Shown here piece by piece: positions 34,990 to 48,300 of a DNA stretch of 64,000 bases. The first letter of the stretch is position 1. Every line of letters begins with the position of its first letter. The notes under the pieces were generated by a model that was given only the letters and a program-made list of their open reading frames with translations, had not been told where the DNA came from and made no database searches. This DNA is from Parapristionchus giblindavisi (Eukaryota > Nematoda > Chromadorea > Rhabditida > Diplogasteridae), in NCBI GenBank assembly GCA_943737045.1, contig CALSFV010000106.1:62001-126000 (forward strand), read 5' to 3'. The position numbers and the translations under genes were made by a program.

Positions 34990-35645
34990 AAAATTACGAA
35001 ATATGGTCGGAAAATATACGCAAAATATGATTTTCGAATATTTCACTCTTTGAACGTCATTGTAAACGTACGAATGCCGCTCCGAAAAATTTAGATCTCG
35101 TCAGGAGAAAACTATTTTGTGTTGGCACCAACTCTTTTGGTGCACTCTAAACGGAGCTGTGCGGTTTGAAAAATCACCATATCGTTTCTATTTTATAGAT
35201 TTTCATTTAGCGATGCTAAGGGAGTGTCAGATAGTGAGTACAACGCAAATGGACCAGTCAATAAGAAAGTAGCTTGTAATTTTTTTTTGAATATTCGATT
35301 CAAAAAGAAGAGATCGTTAATACTCATCTTACTGGTTGCATCAAAACAGCGATAAAGGAATTATATGATGGATACATTTAGTTGTTGCTTGTAAATTAGA
35401 TATATTTTATATGACAGTATTGATTGGGCGAGGATTATACATAATATAACACAAAAACTACCAGAACTTCTTAATATTCATTAGAATCTGAGAAATGAAA
35501 GATAAGGGTGAACAGGTTGTCCAAACGTACGTATGTTATCACTGTAATGAACACAATAACAATTCTATTGAATTATCCCGGAGGGTTTTTAAAAGAAAAT
35601 TTTTTTAATAAAACATTTGAGAACATGATGAACTCTAACTACTGA
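34990..35645. repeat. Diverged terminal segment of the astacin array
   Basis: Up to about 34,990 the last unit is almost identical to the others. From there it differs at many positions and small indels (compare 35,000-35,480 with 22,430-22,920) although still clearly homologous. Similarity stops near 35,645. This looks like an array edge outside the zone of homogenisation. Confidence 0.75.
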
Positions 35646-36608
35646 ATAGAGACTAATTGTACTTACACTGATCTAGTATTCACAAATGCTTTGGTCGCAT
35701 CTACGCTTATTTCTCATTTGTGATTACCAAAGTAGTGATAAGCAATATAAATATTTTACTCCAACAAACTGCGTATGTCTTGCAAAACATGTCTTTTCAA
35801 TCTGGGTGAATTCACTGTTGTAAAAAGAATTGTTTGTGGTTTTTTTTTGTTGAGTAATTGCCATTGTTGTGCGAGTATTACGTTTTCATTAATGTAATAA
35901 GAGCATTGATGTACTTAAATGAACGGAGATCGCAATATAATTAGACATTAACATTTTTTGACACCGGAGAAAACAAAGAATTTGCAAAAAAAATATAAAT
36001 ATGCCCAATATGCACCCACCCAATGGGCAGAATATCACACAAATGGGAAGTGTTCGAAAAACTAATGACCTCAAAATAAAAATGACTGCACACGTTTGTA
36101 ATTTATTTTTATTTTGACAAGCCCTTTGGGTTTTTTTAGAAACATTGCACGATGTTCGTTTTGGTGTGGTATACGGTATTGATACACACTGCGCAGGATC
36201 AAACTTATTAGGAAACGTCGAATTTCGGCGCCGGTACACTACGATTTGAATTTCTGGCTGTATTTTTTTTGTATTTAAATATTTATATCTATTTTGTTTC
36301 TGATTAGCCTTTGATATATGATTTTGAGTCCCACTCTACAGCGCCTCTTATATTGTTCGTTCGTTGTGGAAGTTTCTTTTGCCAGACAACATTAAGCCTC
36401 CTTTCTTTGCAAATATCATCTAAATGCGCTTAACCTTTCGAAATTTCTCTCTTATTTCTTCATCTTACTTTCTGGCGTTTATCACTTTGATCAGCAACTT
36501 GATGGACCTTCTTTCTGTCGAAGTGTCTGTACAAATTATTATCGTTTTTTGAATAATAATCTCATTGTAACGTTTTCAATATCAATGAATTACTGCAGCT
36601 GACAGTAG
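35646..36608. other. Intergenic region between the astacin array and the ELYS-like gene
   Basis: About 960 bp with no supported gene. It must hold the promoter or outron of the downstream gene. A minus-strand open stretch at 35889-36239 has no recognisable domain or neighbours and is not called. Confidence 0.6.
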
Positions 36609-39600
36609 ATGGGCGATATTCCGCAGCGATGTCTGCTCGAGGAGCGGTCATTCGTAGAATCGTCGAGGTATCAGCACTTAAAATAAGCATGTTCCTTTTG
36701 TTTGCTCTTCTTGCTTGTTATTCATGAACGGTATCCATGAGGGTATGTGTGTTGTCCACAACTAAGACATCCTTATCTGATCTTTATCCACTCTGTATCC
36801 AGAACAATAATATATAATAACTGCAGCAATCGTCAAGATGGCAGCGAACCCGTTTCGAGATCACTCTACGATTCCAATGGTAACTTTTTTGATGATTTTT
36901 AAATTTTTCGGATGTCAATATATTGATAATCAGTTTATGCCTTTCCGCGAGAGAAGCATGCTTAAATATTTAATTTTTAAAAAAATTAGGTCGACATACT
37001 CGACTAAGTGTCCGCGCCAAGTCCGATATCGTCACGATCAATGAGCATCCGAAGGTATTCTATTTATTTTGTTGTCTACGCTCCGTTCAAAAGTCTGAAA
37101 AAAGTATGCAAAGGTAAAGGAAGTGATGGGAAACTCTTCCCTTTTTTACTCTCTCACTTTTCGTTTCGTTTTTTTTTCATTTCGCGTCAACCCCACATAA
37201 AAGTATTATAGTTAGTATTATTATTAGTATTAGGAGGTTTGTTGTGATTCATTTAAACCTTCCCTGTGTAAGATTCTCTTTTTTTCTCTCTTCAGTTCAA
37301 TTCACACTCTAATAGCACCATTTCGATCTTATCTAAATGAAATGTATTTCAATTATTGAATAAAAACTACAGGGTGCGGCAGAATTATGGAAACACGACC
37401 TCCTGCAGTTAGCAGTGGTTTTTCATCGTTTTGTGCATTTCCCCGGCGCTCTCGAGATAATTTCATTGAAATTCACTATTATGAGCGTCTCGTATCTGTG
37501 TTTGGTGCCGATTGCTTTCCATTCAGTGAAATGGCACGCCCTAGAATAGATGCCTGTCCTTCTGGCTCACACTGCGTCGGCGGAACACATGGTGACGCAT
37601 TCTCTGATAAGACGCTGTTCACAGTGGAACAGTCGTACAACCCAAAAAACGATAGGATATTGGCAGAGGACTCCTATGAAGCGGATGAGAGTTGAATGGA
37701 GGCTGTCTTCCTAGTAAAGTCAGGGTTTGGGCTAGTATCTGTGTCATGGGCCGGAGTCTCCGGGATTTGGTCGATCCTGCAGCCAATTTCAATTGGATAA
37801 CAACCTGTAAGAGATCCAAATGAAGTGTCTGGGCCCCGGAGCCAAGCGCCACTTTGGGAGCATTCATTGGAGCATAAAGAAAGATTCTTCACCGACTCAC
37901 AAGGCAAAGATTGTGAATGCCTGACTCAAGACCCCGTTCTCACTCCTTCATCCGCTCCTCGGAATATCCTCCTATTCTCCCGATCTCAACCCCCCTCGAC
38001 TTTTTTGTGTGATCAGTTCTTGAAAGCAATACCTGTACTAGTCCCAACTCGAATCTGGAGTCGCTCAAGAAAGCCCTTCTCCGGGAATCGGTAAGAATCG
38101 ACCAAAAATACCCTTCCGCCACCGTCGTTTTCACCAATACCGTTTGAAGCTGGTTATTGAGACGAAAGGAGGCAGAATTAAGAAGTTAACACAGATTGTT
38201 GTTGATATGATAGTTGTTGATAAAATATTATATGTTGAACCGATTTGCTCAATACATGTGATCAGGGGAGATCAAAGATCGTGTTTCCATAATTCTGCCG
38301 CACCCTGTAAACATGAATGAAATATTTATAATTTCCAGGTCGGTGTTTCATTCAAAGTAGCAGAAGAGGAGACTGTCCAAGTGGTCGATGTCGATTCCCT
38401 CACATTCCAAGGTTTATTTATCTTTCAGTTACCTACAGTAATCTATCTACCGTATTCCAGATGGATCGTACGGAGTGGTTGTGGCTGTAAAGTCGAGCGA
38501 TGACTCGAATGAGAGGGTATATTGATTGATTTTCGTTTTCAATATTGATTTATCCTTAGTATTATTATCGATTACTGCTTTCCTAACGCAGAATTGCAGT
38601 TATCCGTGAATCGTGTTTACCTCTACGGCTGTCAAAACTACTCATTCCATCTCGTTCGCACAATCGATGTTCCCGGAACGGTTTGTGTATTATTACTTTA
38701 TTGATTACTGCATTATAAATAAAACTACAGTTGGGAGATATTATTGATTATATTCTAACTGAATCTATTATCGATTGTTTGCAGATTTCCTGCGTGCGCA
38801 CCCTCATTAGCCCGGCAGAGATGGAGAGTCAGAGGCACACTTGCTCTGCAAAGATTGCGACGTGGATGTGTGTTGTCGGTATCGGATGTGAGAATGGTAC
38901 GGTATTTATGAACTATTGATTTATTTATTCTGTACTTGGATCATTAAGTACTGTAGTGACTGGTTATTGATTGATTAGTACTATACGAATACTGTGAGAA
39001 TGGTGCTGTATCATTCATTTAATTGTTTAGTATTTATTTTTTTTTTTTAAATTTACTTTTCCTACTCTGTTCAATTGTTGATGTGAAACATGCTTTCGCC
39101 AAGCAGGTTGAATCGAACGACGATCAATATTTGAAATTTAAAAATATTTGCAGCTGAATGCTACATCTCTCCTTTCATTAACTTCGATCCGATGACTGAC
39201 GATTGGAAGAACATTCAAGCTACCAGCTCGAACAGTAACGCACTCAGTAAGTATTTAATATATTTAAAGAATAATAACAATAATAAATGTTTTTGTTATT
39301 GCATGTCCTACGTTGTGCTCCTTATTGCAAATGGATCAAAGAAGCTAACAAATAATGAATAATAATGATAATGAATAATGTTAAAGAATATAAAATTATT
39401 TTGCAGAGGGCTACCTGAACAAGAACTACTTCGAGTACGTGGTGGATGAACAAATGAAGCATCGATGCAAGAGAGGTATGATCATTATCATACATTTTCG
39501 GTGCCCTCGCCGTTTATTTTTATATAGTGGGTCGATTCTCAAAGGGTATGATTCAGAATAATTCGTTATTTTTGGCTTTAAAAGTCGTTATTTTTAGCTT

Positions 39601-42600
39601 CGTTTCGCATCAACTGACCTAATATCGGCCTTATATAGTGGGTGAATCCTCGTATTGCCTGGGTATGAAAACGCATGATCATTATTCATCATACATATAT
39701 GGCCAATTTTTAGGTCTCTTGAAGTGAAAATTAGCTATAAATGACGATTCTTAACGAAAAATGACAAATTTTCTGAATCAACCCTACCTATTTCGAGAAT
39801 CGACCCAATATATAAAAATAAGCTGCGAAGGCACTTAGTATGTTGTTCATTACCGTATTCTATTGATATCGATTTCTCCTGATGACCTGATAACGGCATT
39901 CGTGTAATGGGCTACGGTAATTCCATTGATGGCTTCGGTTACTGTAATTCGTCTAATTCGTGATCTATTTGCAGAAGAGGTCTCAGTCACCGCCCTCTCG
40001 TATGTGCCCTACTGGGGTACAATCCTTGTTGGTCTATCGTTTGGAGGAATCGTACTGATGCCACTCGATGGAAAGAGTGTCATGTAAGCTTAATTCTGAT
40101 TTATGTAATGCTTCTGAAACGGGAAATCCACTGGGTGGACGCTATGCCTGTGTGTTCTGTTCTGAATTCTGTCTTTATCTGAAGAGATGAAAACTGATAT
40201 AACAACGTTTTATCCTTGGTAGAATAGAATACTGTGTGTTAGGTGAAGTGGTCGTTGGCTGAACTATTATGATGACTTTAATTATTTAAATTACTGTTAT
40301 TTTTAATTATTGATTAATTTAGGGTCAACTGCAAGCTGTCGGTGATGTCGGCCATTCGTCATTTCGCGATCCTCGAAGCAGAATACGATACCATGGGTGG
40401 ATTCTTCGTCTTCACCACCCATGAGAAGACACTGTGAGGCTATTTGGACTTTTTTCTTTTTTCGAATTCTTTTTTCACCCAGCCTTGCCTTTCCTTCCGG
40501 GGCCTTGCGCATGGCTCTGCCTAGCTAAAAATTGGAAAATTTCCAGTCAGATCTTCTAAAAAATGGTCATGCGCATAGCTTTGCCATACAATTCCCCTGC
40601 TTGCGCACAGCCTTTCCCCCAGCGTGCCCACCCATAGTAGGGTAGTTCATGAGCATTGAATTGTGGGACTAATATGTGTTTGACGTCGCAATTTGACGTG
40701 TAATTTCTCGAAAACATTGATCTCATTAGTCGTTTGCTTTTGCCCTCGATCAGTATAGTTTTTGTTTATGGTCTCTTACCATTCTGTCAGTCATCTGTTA
40801 TCTGATCATCACTTTCAATGAATATCACTTAATTATTCCTCTTGATCATCTTGCTTACATCTTTCAGTCGTCATCCCTCATTGATTTGTACGTCACGCAA
40901 GATCGACCGAGTTCCTGTGCCCGGAGAGGACTCATACGAGTATCAGGACACCTGTTCTGTTGGTGTAAGTAGTCCGATTCTTTTATTACTTTCTTTTATT
41001 GTTATTTCTATAAGCCTAGCCTTGAACACGTATATTTTTGGATGGTCTATAGTTGTACAATGTTTGCAGATGATGCTGCGTGATGGTGCACGGTGGACGA
41101 ATCTTCATACGATGGTGAAGAAGCGATCGAGGAAGGTAGGCTACAATACCTTATTACCGTATTCAATCGATAATCTGCTGTATTCAAATAAAATCAATCG
41201 ACATATCTGATATGTTTATGAATTATATGATAGAATCTGTGAGTATTATACTGTAATGATAAATCGAAGTCAATAATCAATCAATAACCTACCGTAATCC
41301 TTATAATAGCCTCTGATCGTTGCAGGACAACGACACATCGAGTCATGACAATACCACACTGCCCGTGGGTCTGAACACCTCGCAAGCGCTCAGCAATGGA
41401 GAATACGAACGTACGATGATGTTCTATTCGTACGAATCGATCGATGGACGACTCAAGGTACGGTAGATTTGGACATGGTCTGGGGTACGATAGTGATAGG
41501 TTGTAGTTCACAATTTATGTTTATCATTGAGAGTAATGGTAATACGATTTCTGAGTATGTATACATATTATTTTTCCTATACGAGTCGTACCTGGATGTG
41601 GTTACCACATTGTGGTAGATCATGATTGATTAATGACTTTTTGATTGATTATTTCATTATTGATTGGTTCAGGGTGGGGTGTTCGATTTGAACTGTCACT
41701 ACTCTCGTCGCATGAGTACGTCGATTATCGAGTTCAAGGAGTACGGGCAACATCCCATCTGGTAAGTGCTCTTTTTGGTACTGTATACAAGCGAACTACC
41801 GTAGTCTACCGTAACCATCCGTGGACACCACTGCCGCTAGCAGCAGTACACCCCCGATTTTTGGCATCCGACCCCCCGATTTTCCAAAAAAAAAACAATC
41901 AAAAAGACGTATAAATGCTCCATTTTTTGCTTCTAACCCCCCGATTTTTGCGTCCGACCCACCGATTTTCATTAGCGGCAATGCCCGCCCACGTATGTGG
42001 TAAGTGCTCTTTGGTAATGTATGCAAGCGAACTACCGTATTCTACCGTAACATATGAGGCTGGATGTGGTAGTTTCTGTTATAGGAAAATGATAATTAGA
42101 AGAGACGTGAATTGTCAAATTCCATGAGTCGATTACGCACCTGAAACATTCAATTGATGCGCCATATATAACTGTTGCGTTTAATTTATCAACATGGCGC
42201 ATGAAAACGAATTCTTTTTGCGCACAGCCTTGCCTTTACTTGCGGGGACTTGCGCATAGCTTTTCCTCACAAAAATTGGAAAATTTCCAGTAAAAACTGC
42301 AAAAAATGGCCATGCGCATAGCCTTGCATTACAATTTCCCGGTTTGCGCACAGCCTTTCCCTCCCGCGTGCCCGCCTATGTTAATCAATAATCTTCAGCT
42401 CTCAATTCATCATTGATCTGCCCCGAGATAGCGTGCAAGCAGAGGACGTTACGGTACGCTTTATTGATTACAAATAATTTTGCAAAAATCAACGTGTTGA
42501 TTACGAAATTCAGTTGCCTGTTCGATCTGATTACCCTGTTGGTTTCATGTTTCATGTATTACTTTTCCAAGATCCGAACTTGATTTTGCCAATAGTTCGG

Positions 42601-45277
42601 AGACCCGTATCAGTATTTTAATATTGACCGTACAAAATGCACTTGTTTATTTAGTACGATAGTAGCCTGCCACAGCACAATGTGTTTCTATGTTTAGTGA
42701 GAGAGCACAAGTGAGATAGTACGTAGATCAGAGACAGCGAGGAAGGAAGGGATGAAAAAGTGTGGAGTTAATCGATAGTTCTTTTTCTGTTTAGCAGCCA
42801 GTAGCAAGGCAATTTCTCAAGCACATTTTATACGGACAATAATCAATAATTACGAATCAATAATGAATATCTTCCTTGTGCAGTCAGTGTGGTGTCTGGC
42901 CTCCTCTCGTTACTCCTCTCCTCTCTTCATCAACGATGCCCTGTTCGCGCCTATGTCCTACCGACTCCAATTGAGAGTGTACACCGCCACGGGCATCCAT
43001 AACGCCACTCTTCAGTCGTTACAGGAGATTGTATGTTGATCTTTGATCTTTAGAACTTGTGCGATAGTCATCATATTCGATTAGCGAGACTCTTCCTGTT
43101 GGTTCGATGCTTCATTTTGGTTCTTTTTCGTGTCTGTAGCATAGCTTACTGCTGATTCTTCAATCTGCAGTTTTTACAATAAGACATCAAAATGGGTGGA
43201 GCCTTTTATCGATTTTTGACTGCTGTCATTGTCATCTTGATTCTGTCATTGTCACCTTGATAATGTCATTGTCATCTTGATTCTGTCATTGTCACCTTGA
43301 TAATGTCATTGTCATCTTGATTCTGTCATTGTCACCTTGATAATGTCATTGTCATCTTGATTCTGTCATTGTCAGATGCTTCGTGACATCTCGTGCCGTC
43401 TGCGGGAGTGTCTGTCTCAACCTGACTCGGCAGTGCGCATGCTCGAGTTTGTGGGACTAGTCCATGGGGCTGACAACAAGAAAGCCGGCCATCATAGGAG
43501 AACCGTGACTGCGGAGCATGTGGTCAGTACTTTATTTATTTATTATTGTATTTTATCGTTTAATCTATTGTTGTTTACTGAGTCTAGTAAGGAAATTTTG
43601 GCTTGCTTAACAGTTAAGAGAGATTATCTGACTCAGTGAACATATCTTTCTTATTGGCCAAAAAGTGATAAGAACCGATCGGGCCCAAATTGTGCATAGG
43701 TGTAGTATGGGGTGGCATGAGATCACAGACGGAGTTAGGGTTCGTCATATCTGCTCCTTCGCTAAACAACGTAAGTTCGATAAAGTGGCATCAAAATTTC
43801 AAAGTTTACGGATTCGTTCGATATGTGTATGCGACGATGGGTAATAATAAGCAGGTAAATCCCACCAAGTGTCATCCCGATCCAAAACCGTGAGGCCCAG
43901 AAATAATAAAAAAAATATTGGTTTTTTGATTTTTTTTATTTTTCCTACAATTGCCTCTCGGTGGGGGTCATTTTTTATTGATTCAATTTGACGAGTATTC
44001 ATTAGTGTAACTACTGTACGAAAATGAATTGAAACACAATCGTGGAAGTTTGCCTTATTCCCGAAAAACCATGACCAATTCGCCTTTTTATCGCAAACTG
44101 AAAGGAATTATCGTGCGCCCTACCGTAATCCCAATGCGGAAATTAAAAATGCGACCATCGTTGTATTATTTATCATACGATTTCGGTATTATGCTATTGT
44201 TTTCTTTTATAATTTATTTGTTGTTTGAATATCTGAGGTATAATATGACAGTATTTTTCGAAAACAAATAAGAATTTTGAATGTCCAAATTTGCATAACC
44301 GTAACCGGCATATGGTTATTCGGTCAGTGCGCGATAAAAAGGCGAATTGGTCGTGGTTTTTCGGGAATAAGGCAAACTTCCACGATTGTGTTTCAGTTCA
44401 TTTTCGTACAGTAGTTACACTAATGAATACTCGTCAAATTGAATCAATAAAAAATGACCCCCACCGAGAGGCAATTGTAGGAAAAATAAAAAAAAATAAA
44501 AAAACCAATATTTTTATTGTTTTTTTGATTATTTCTGGGCCTCACGGTTTTGGATCGGGATGACACTTGGTGGGATTTACCTGCTTATTATTGCCCATCG
44601 TCGCATACACATATCGAGCGAATCCGTAAACTTTGAAATTTTGATGCCACTTCATCGAACTTACGTTATTTAGCGAGGATGTAGATATGACGAACCCAAA
44701 CTCCGCCTGCGAGCTTATGCCACCCCATACTACAGCTGTGGACAATTTGGGCCCGATCGGTTCTGATCACTTTTTGGCCAAGTGCCAAGAGAATGTCACT
44801 TGAGCCAGATAGTCTCTCTTAAGTCTAGAGAGAAAATGTGATTTTGATAGACAAACTGTGTTGAATTTCAATATATTTAAGCCTGTGGAGGTGGCGACGA
44901 TTCTTCGTGCCATGTTGTCCGATCGAGACTGCAGAGGAGCCATCAATCGGTGATTATTTATTCATTAATTTAAGATATTATACATAATATAGTATATTCC
45001 TTCTATAATTAGGTGCGAGAGTGCATTGTTAATCCAAAATCGTTCTCATAAATCATGGGTCAAGTTGTGTTCTGTTGGTTGGTTTTTGTCAACATGTTGA
45101 TTTCATGTTTCGGGAGTGTCTTATAGAGCACAGTTAATTTCGTGGATAATGAACATAATAAACTTATGAAAAATGTTTATGAAGAATACCGAGCGGTCTT
45201 ATCGGTTCATTAACACTGCACTGGGTCATGTTTACTGTTGAACAGCATAATATTAAATATTATTTGTGCAAGACTGC

Positions 45278-45326
<49 letters not shown>

Positions 45327-48300
45327 CTATTATTAGATACATTGCCTTCGACGCTAATCGTCAACAGCGTCTGATCATCGGTCGATGGATGTGGTCAGAG
45401 ATGGTTGATTGTATAAAGAAAATGGATGAGACCGGTGAGTTTCTCTACCTTTGCATTCATCTAGTCAGTTTGCTGGACTGTCCGTGCATCTGTATGTCTG
45501 TCTGTTGGCCTAGTATGTCTGACATCTGACCAGCATCTCTGTTAGATATCTTGATTTGGTGGTTGATCTTTGGTCTCTGATCTTTGATCTTTGCAGTGAA
45601 GCCACTATTCGAGTCGTCCACCGTGGGATCGGGAATGGATTCACTCGAGCAGTCGACAGCCCGGTTCCTCGAGTACTGTCCATTCCTACTCAAGGTAATT
45701 GAGTAAATAATAATTGTATTATTGTTTATAGTACCATTGACATATGCCAGCACACCAAAGTGTGAATCTGAAAAGATCGATTGATTTTAATATTATTGAT
45801 TATTATTTTTTTAAAATTTAGACTGCCGAACTCGTCTTCCATAAGCTGCACAGGAGAGGCATTGATCTCAATGATGATACTCGTATGTTATATTTATTTA
45901 TTATTATTATCGTTAACAATAATAATAATAATAATAATAATCGCATAGTTGATCCAGATAAAGTATAACATAATGTAATTCAGCTCATCTCCGTAGTACT
46001 CGTCAACTCCACTCGAAGACCGCCTTCACTGCTCGATTCTTCCTCGAGTGTGTCCATTGGTTCACCAGAGTATGTTTTTATTATCGATTTATCGATTTGC
46101 TGATTACGGTAGATCATGGACCGTATATTATTGATTGATCTCATTCCAGGTTCTGCCTCCTAATGAGCCATGGAACGTCGAACTACGCGAGGAGATCGCG
46201 TCTTCTGTGCGAGAACGAAGAGAAGTCGCTGTTCAGAGGAAGTACGTTTGGTGGGATACTGTAGATTGGTGTAGATACTGTAGATATTGATTGATTGATT
46301 TTATGTTGAGTCTAATTTCGAGTTGTATTGTAACTCCCTGGTCGATCTAGTCTTTACAAGATTTGCGAAACACTGATTCAACTGTTTTCTACATACAAAA
46401 TAGTTCTGGATATTACAGGATATTATGCATAATAGTTTTTGCTATTCATATATCCTGGCTATTTCCCCATTTGTCTCATTACAGTCAACAGCTCTACATC
46501 GACGCAGTTCTCTCACGTCTGTACGACAAATCGATGGACGATGAAGTGTGGTGTGATCTGGAACCCGTCGAGTGGTATCCACCATCACTTCATGTGGGTC
46601 TTCAGCCGTTTGCTAATAAAGCTTATTATAAACTAAATAAAATATTCATCCTTTCTTTATTTTTCCTTGTCTCTCTAAGAATCCACATCATCTCCATTTA
46701 GCCGTATCATATCATTTGTGAGACATGAATGCGGCTGGGGCTGTTAGGTTGTTTCATTTCGGGGAAAAGTGTTACAATTAGTGCAACTGCGCCATTGCTG
46801 CAATCGATCTCTTTTTTTTATGTTACATTGCTATATCCGCTTATCTGGGCCTGATACAACGTCTCCGTCGTTATGGCGGAGGTTACCGCGTGCGCACGTT
46901 TTGAAAATGTAACACCGCATTAACAAATATGATTAGTTGTCCAGTTAGCCAAGTCGCATATATTTGAATGAAATGAACCTTTGGTCTCTAGCACAAGTAT
47001 TCACATGCAAACACCGAATGAACTGTTTGAACAAGCTACGAGTTGAAAATAGCAGCAAGGCTGTGAATCGTATGCTATTGATTTCTATCCACATTTGAGC
47101 ATAGATTAAACATAGTATTACTATATATTAATCAATTTTCGCCTTTAGTTTCATTTTATCAGTGCGCACCCAGAATATTGTTAGCCTACTGCGTATATGC
47201 ATAGCAGTACCTTATCATAACCGTTACAGAGTCTACTCTACGCAGTGCGTATCCAGAGTGTTATACATAACAGTTGCAGTACCTTATCGTATCGTTTTCA
47301 GAGTCTACTCTACGCAGTGCGTATCCAGAGTGCTCCGATGGAGGACAAGATCGCGTTGCTCGTGTATTATCTGATGGATGTGGACAAGATGATGATGAGA
47401 GAAGCGGAGAGATCAGATGAGGAGAAGAAGGGATATCCATTGAATATGGTGAGTTATAGGGGGGAAGTGAAACGTTAATGGGACTGGTTGCATACAAATA
47501 TAATCTCCATATTTCGAGGCTGTATTTGTATTTATATCTGTGGTCAAGGACTGTTTCGCTGTGGCAATGCACCATCTTGAGTGACAGTGAACACGGTACG
47601 AAGCATTGGAATGTAGAGAATGCGAAACGTGAATATTTTGCACTATGATAGCGAGAGAGAATGAAGAAGAGGAGATGAATATCGTATTACCTTGGTAGAA
47701 GTTATTGTGATTACATGGAAAAGGAGAAACGAGGATGTGGCGGGTTTTTGTTCTTTGTATTATGTTCTCTGATCGAGAGGTCGCGGTGAGGATGTTCATA
47801 ACGAGAGAAAAAAGATTTTTTCTTGCTTTGCACTCAAGTACTGCTTAAGGTGCCCGCATATGAGTAGGATTATGTTGGTAAGGCAACAAGGAGAGACGGA
47901 TCATATTGATATGAAGTTGGTTGTCATATGATGATAGTGAAACCAGGAAGCGCCTGGTTTAGGTCGCAATCGTTAATGACCATACATTTTCGGTATCCTC
48001 GCCGTCTATTTTTATATAGTGTTACAATTCTAGAAATAGGGTGGGTTGATTCGCAAAATTCGTTATTTTCGCTTAAAAATCGACATTTTTAGCTTCCTTT
48101 TTTATCAAGTGGCTTAAAATGGGCTTTATATAGTGGGTCAATCCTCGCACTGCGAGGGTATGGCAATGTATGTTTCCGATGAATACGATGTGTATATTGA
48201 TGTTATATGCTAGTCTCTTGTAGGGTTGCAGGAACGGAAGGGGAGACTACGCACTCTATTCCCACCCCTTCCCTTCTCTATAGCAATCGCCCGTGAGAGG

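Larger units (their letters stand above)
1..35645 (+). repeat. Tandem array of a 3,698-bp astacin gene unit (5 copies)
   Basis: Equivalent positions recur every 3,698 bp (for example start codons at 19696, 23394, 27092 and 30790), and the copies differ by only scattered single bases. Copy 1 is displaced from copy 2 by 19,515 bp because it holds the 15.8-kb Polinton. The last recognisable unit sequence ends near 35,645. On that edge the units are about <1-19379, 19380-23077, 23078-26775, 26776-30473 and 30474-35645. Each unit holds one complete protease gene plus about 1.3 kb of flanking DNA. Such uniform spacing implies recent unequal-crossover amplification or strong gene conversion. The left end of the array lies outside the window, so the true copy number is unknown. 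Confidence 0.95.
36609..43030 (+). other. mel-28: ELYS-like N-terminal beta-propeller exons
   Basis: Exons include 38339-38411, 38461-38516, 38600-38680, 38785-38896, 39154-39246, 39407-39475, 39975-40083 and further ones to 43030. They are rich in short beta-strand stretches such as YGVVVAVKSSDD, VSVTALSYVPYWGTILVGLSFGGIVLMPLDG and GGFFVFTTHEKT, as expected of WD-like blades. All the transposable elements in this part lie in introns. Confidence 0.6.

Noticed and set aside
35889..36239. Minus-strand 116-codon open stretch upstream of the ELYS-like gene
   Set aside because: It has low-complexity hydrophobic content, no domain, no splice context and no repeat in the window.
43224..43375. Possible CRISPR-like array
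   Set aside because: The repeats are contiguous 20-mers with no spacers, in a eukaryotic intron; this is a minisatellite.
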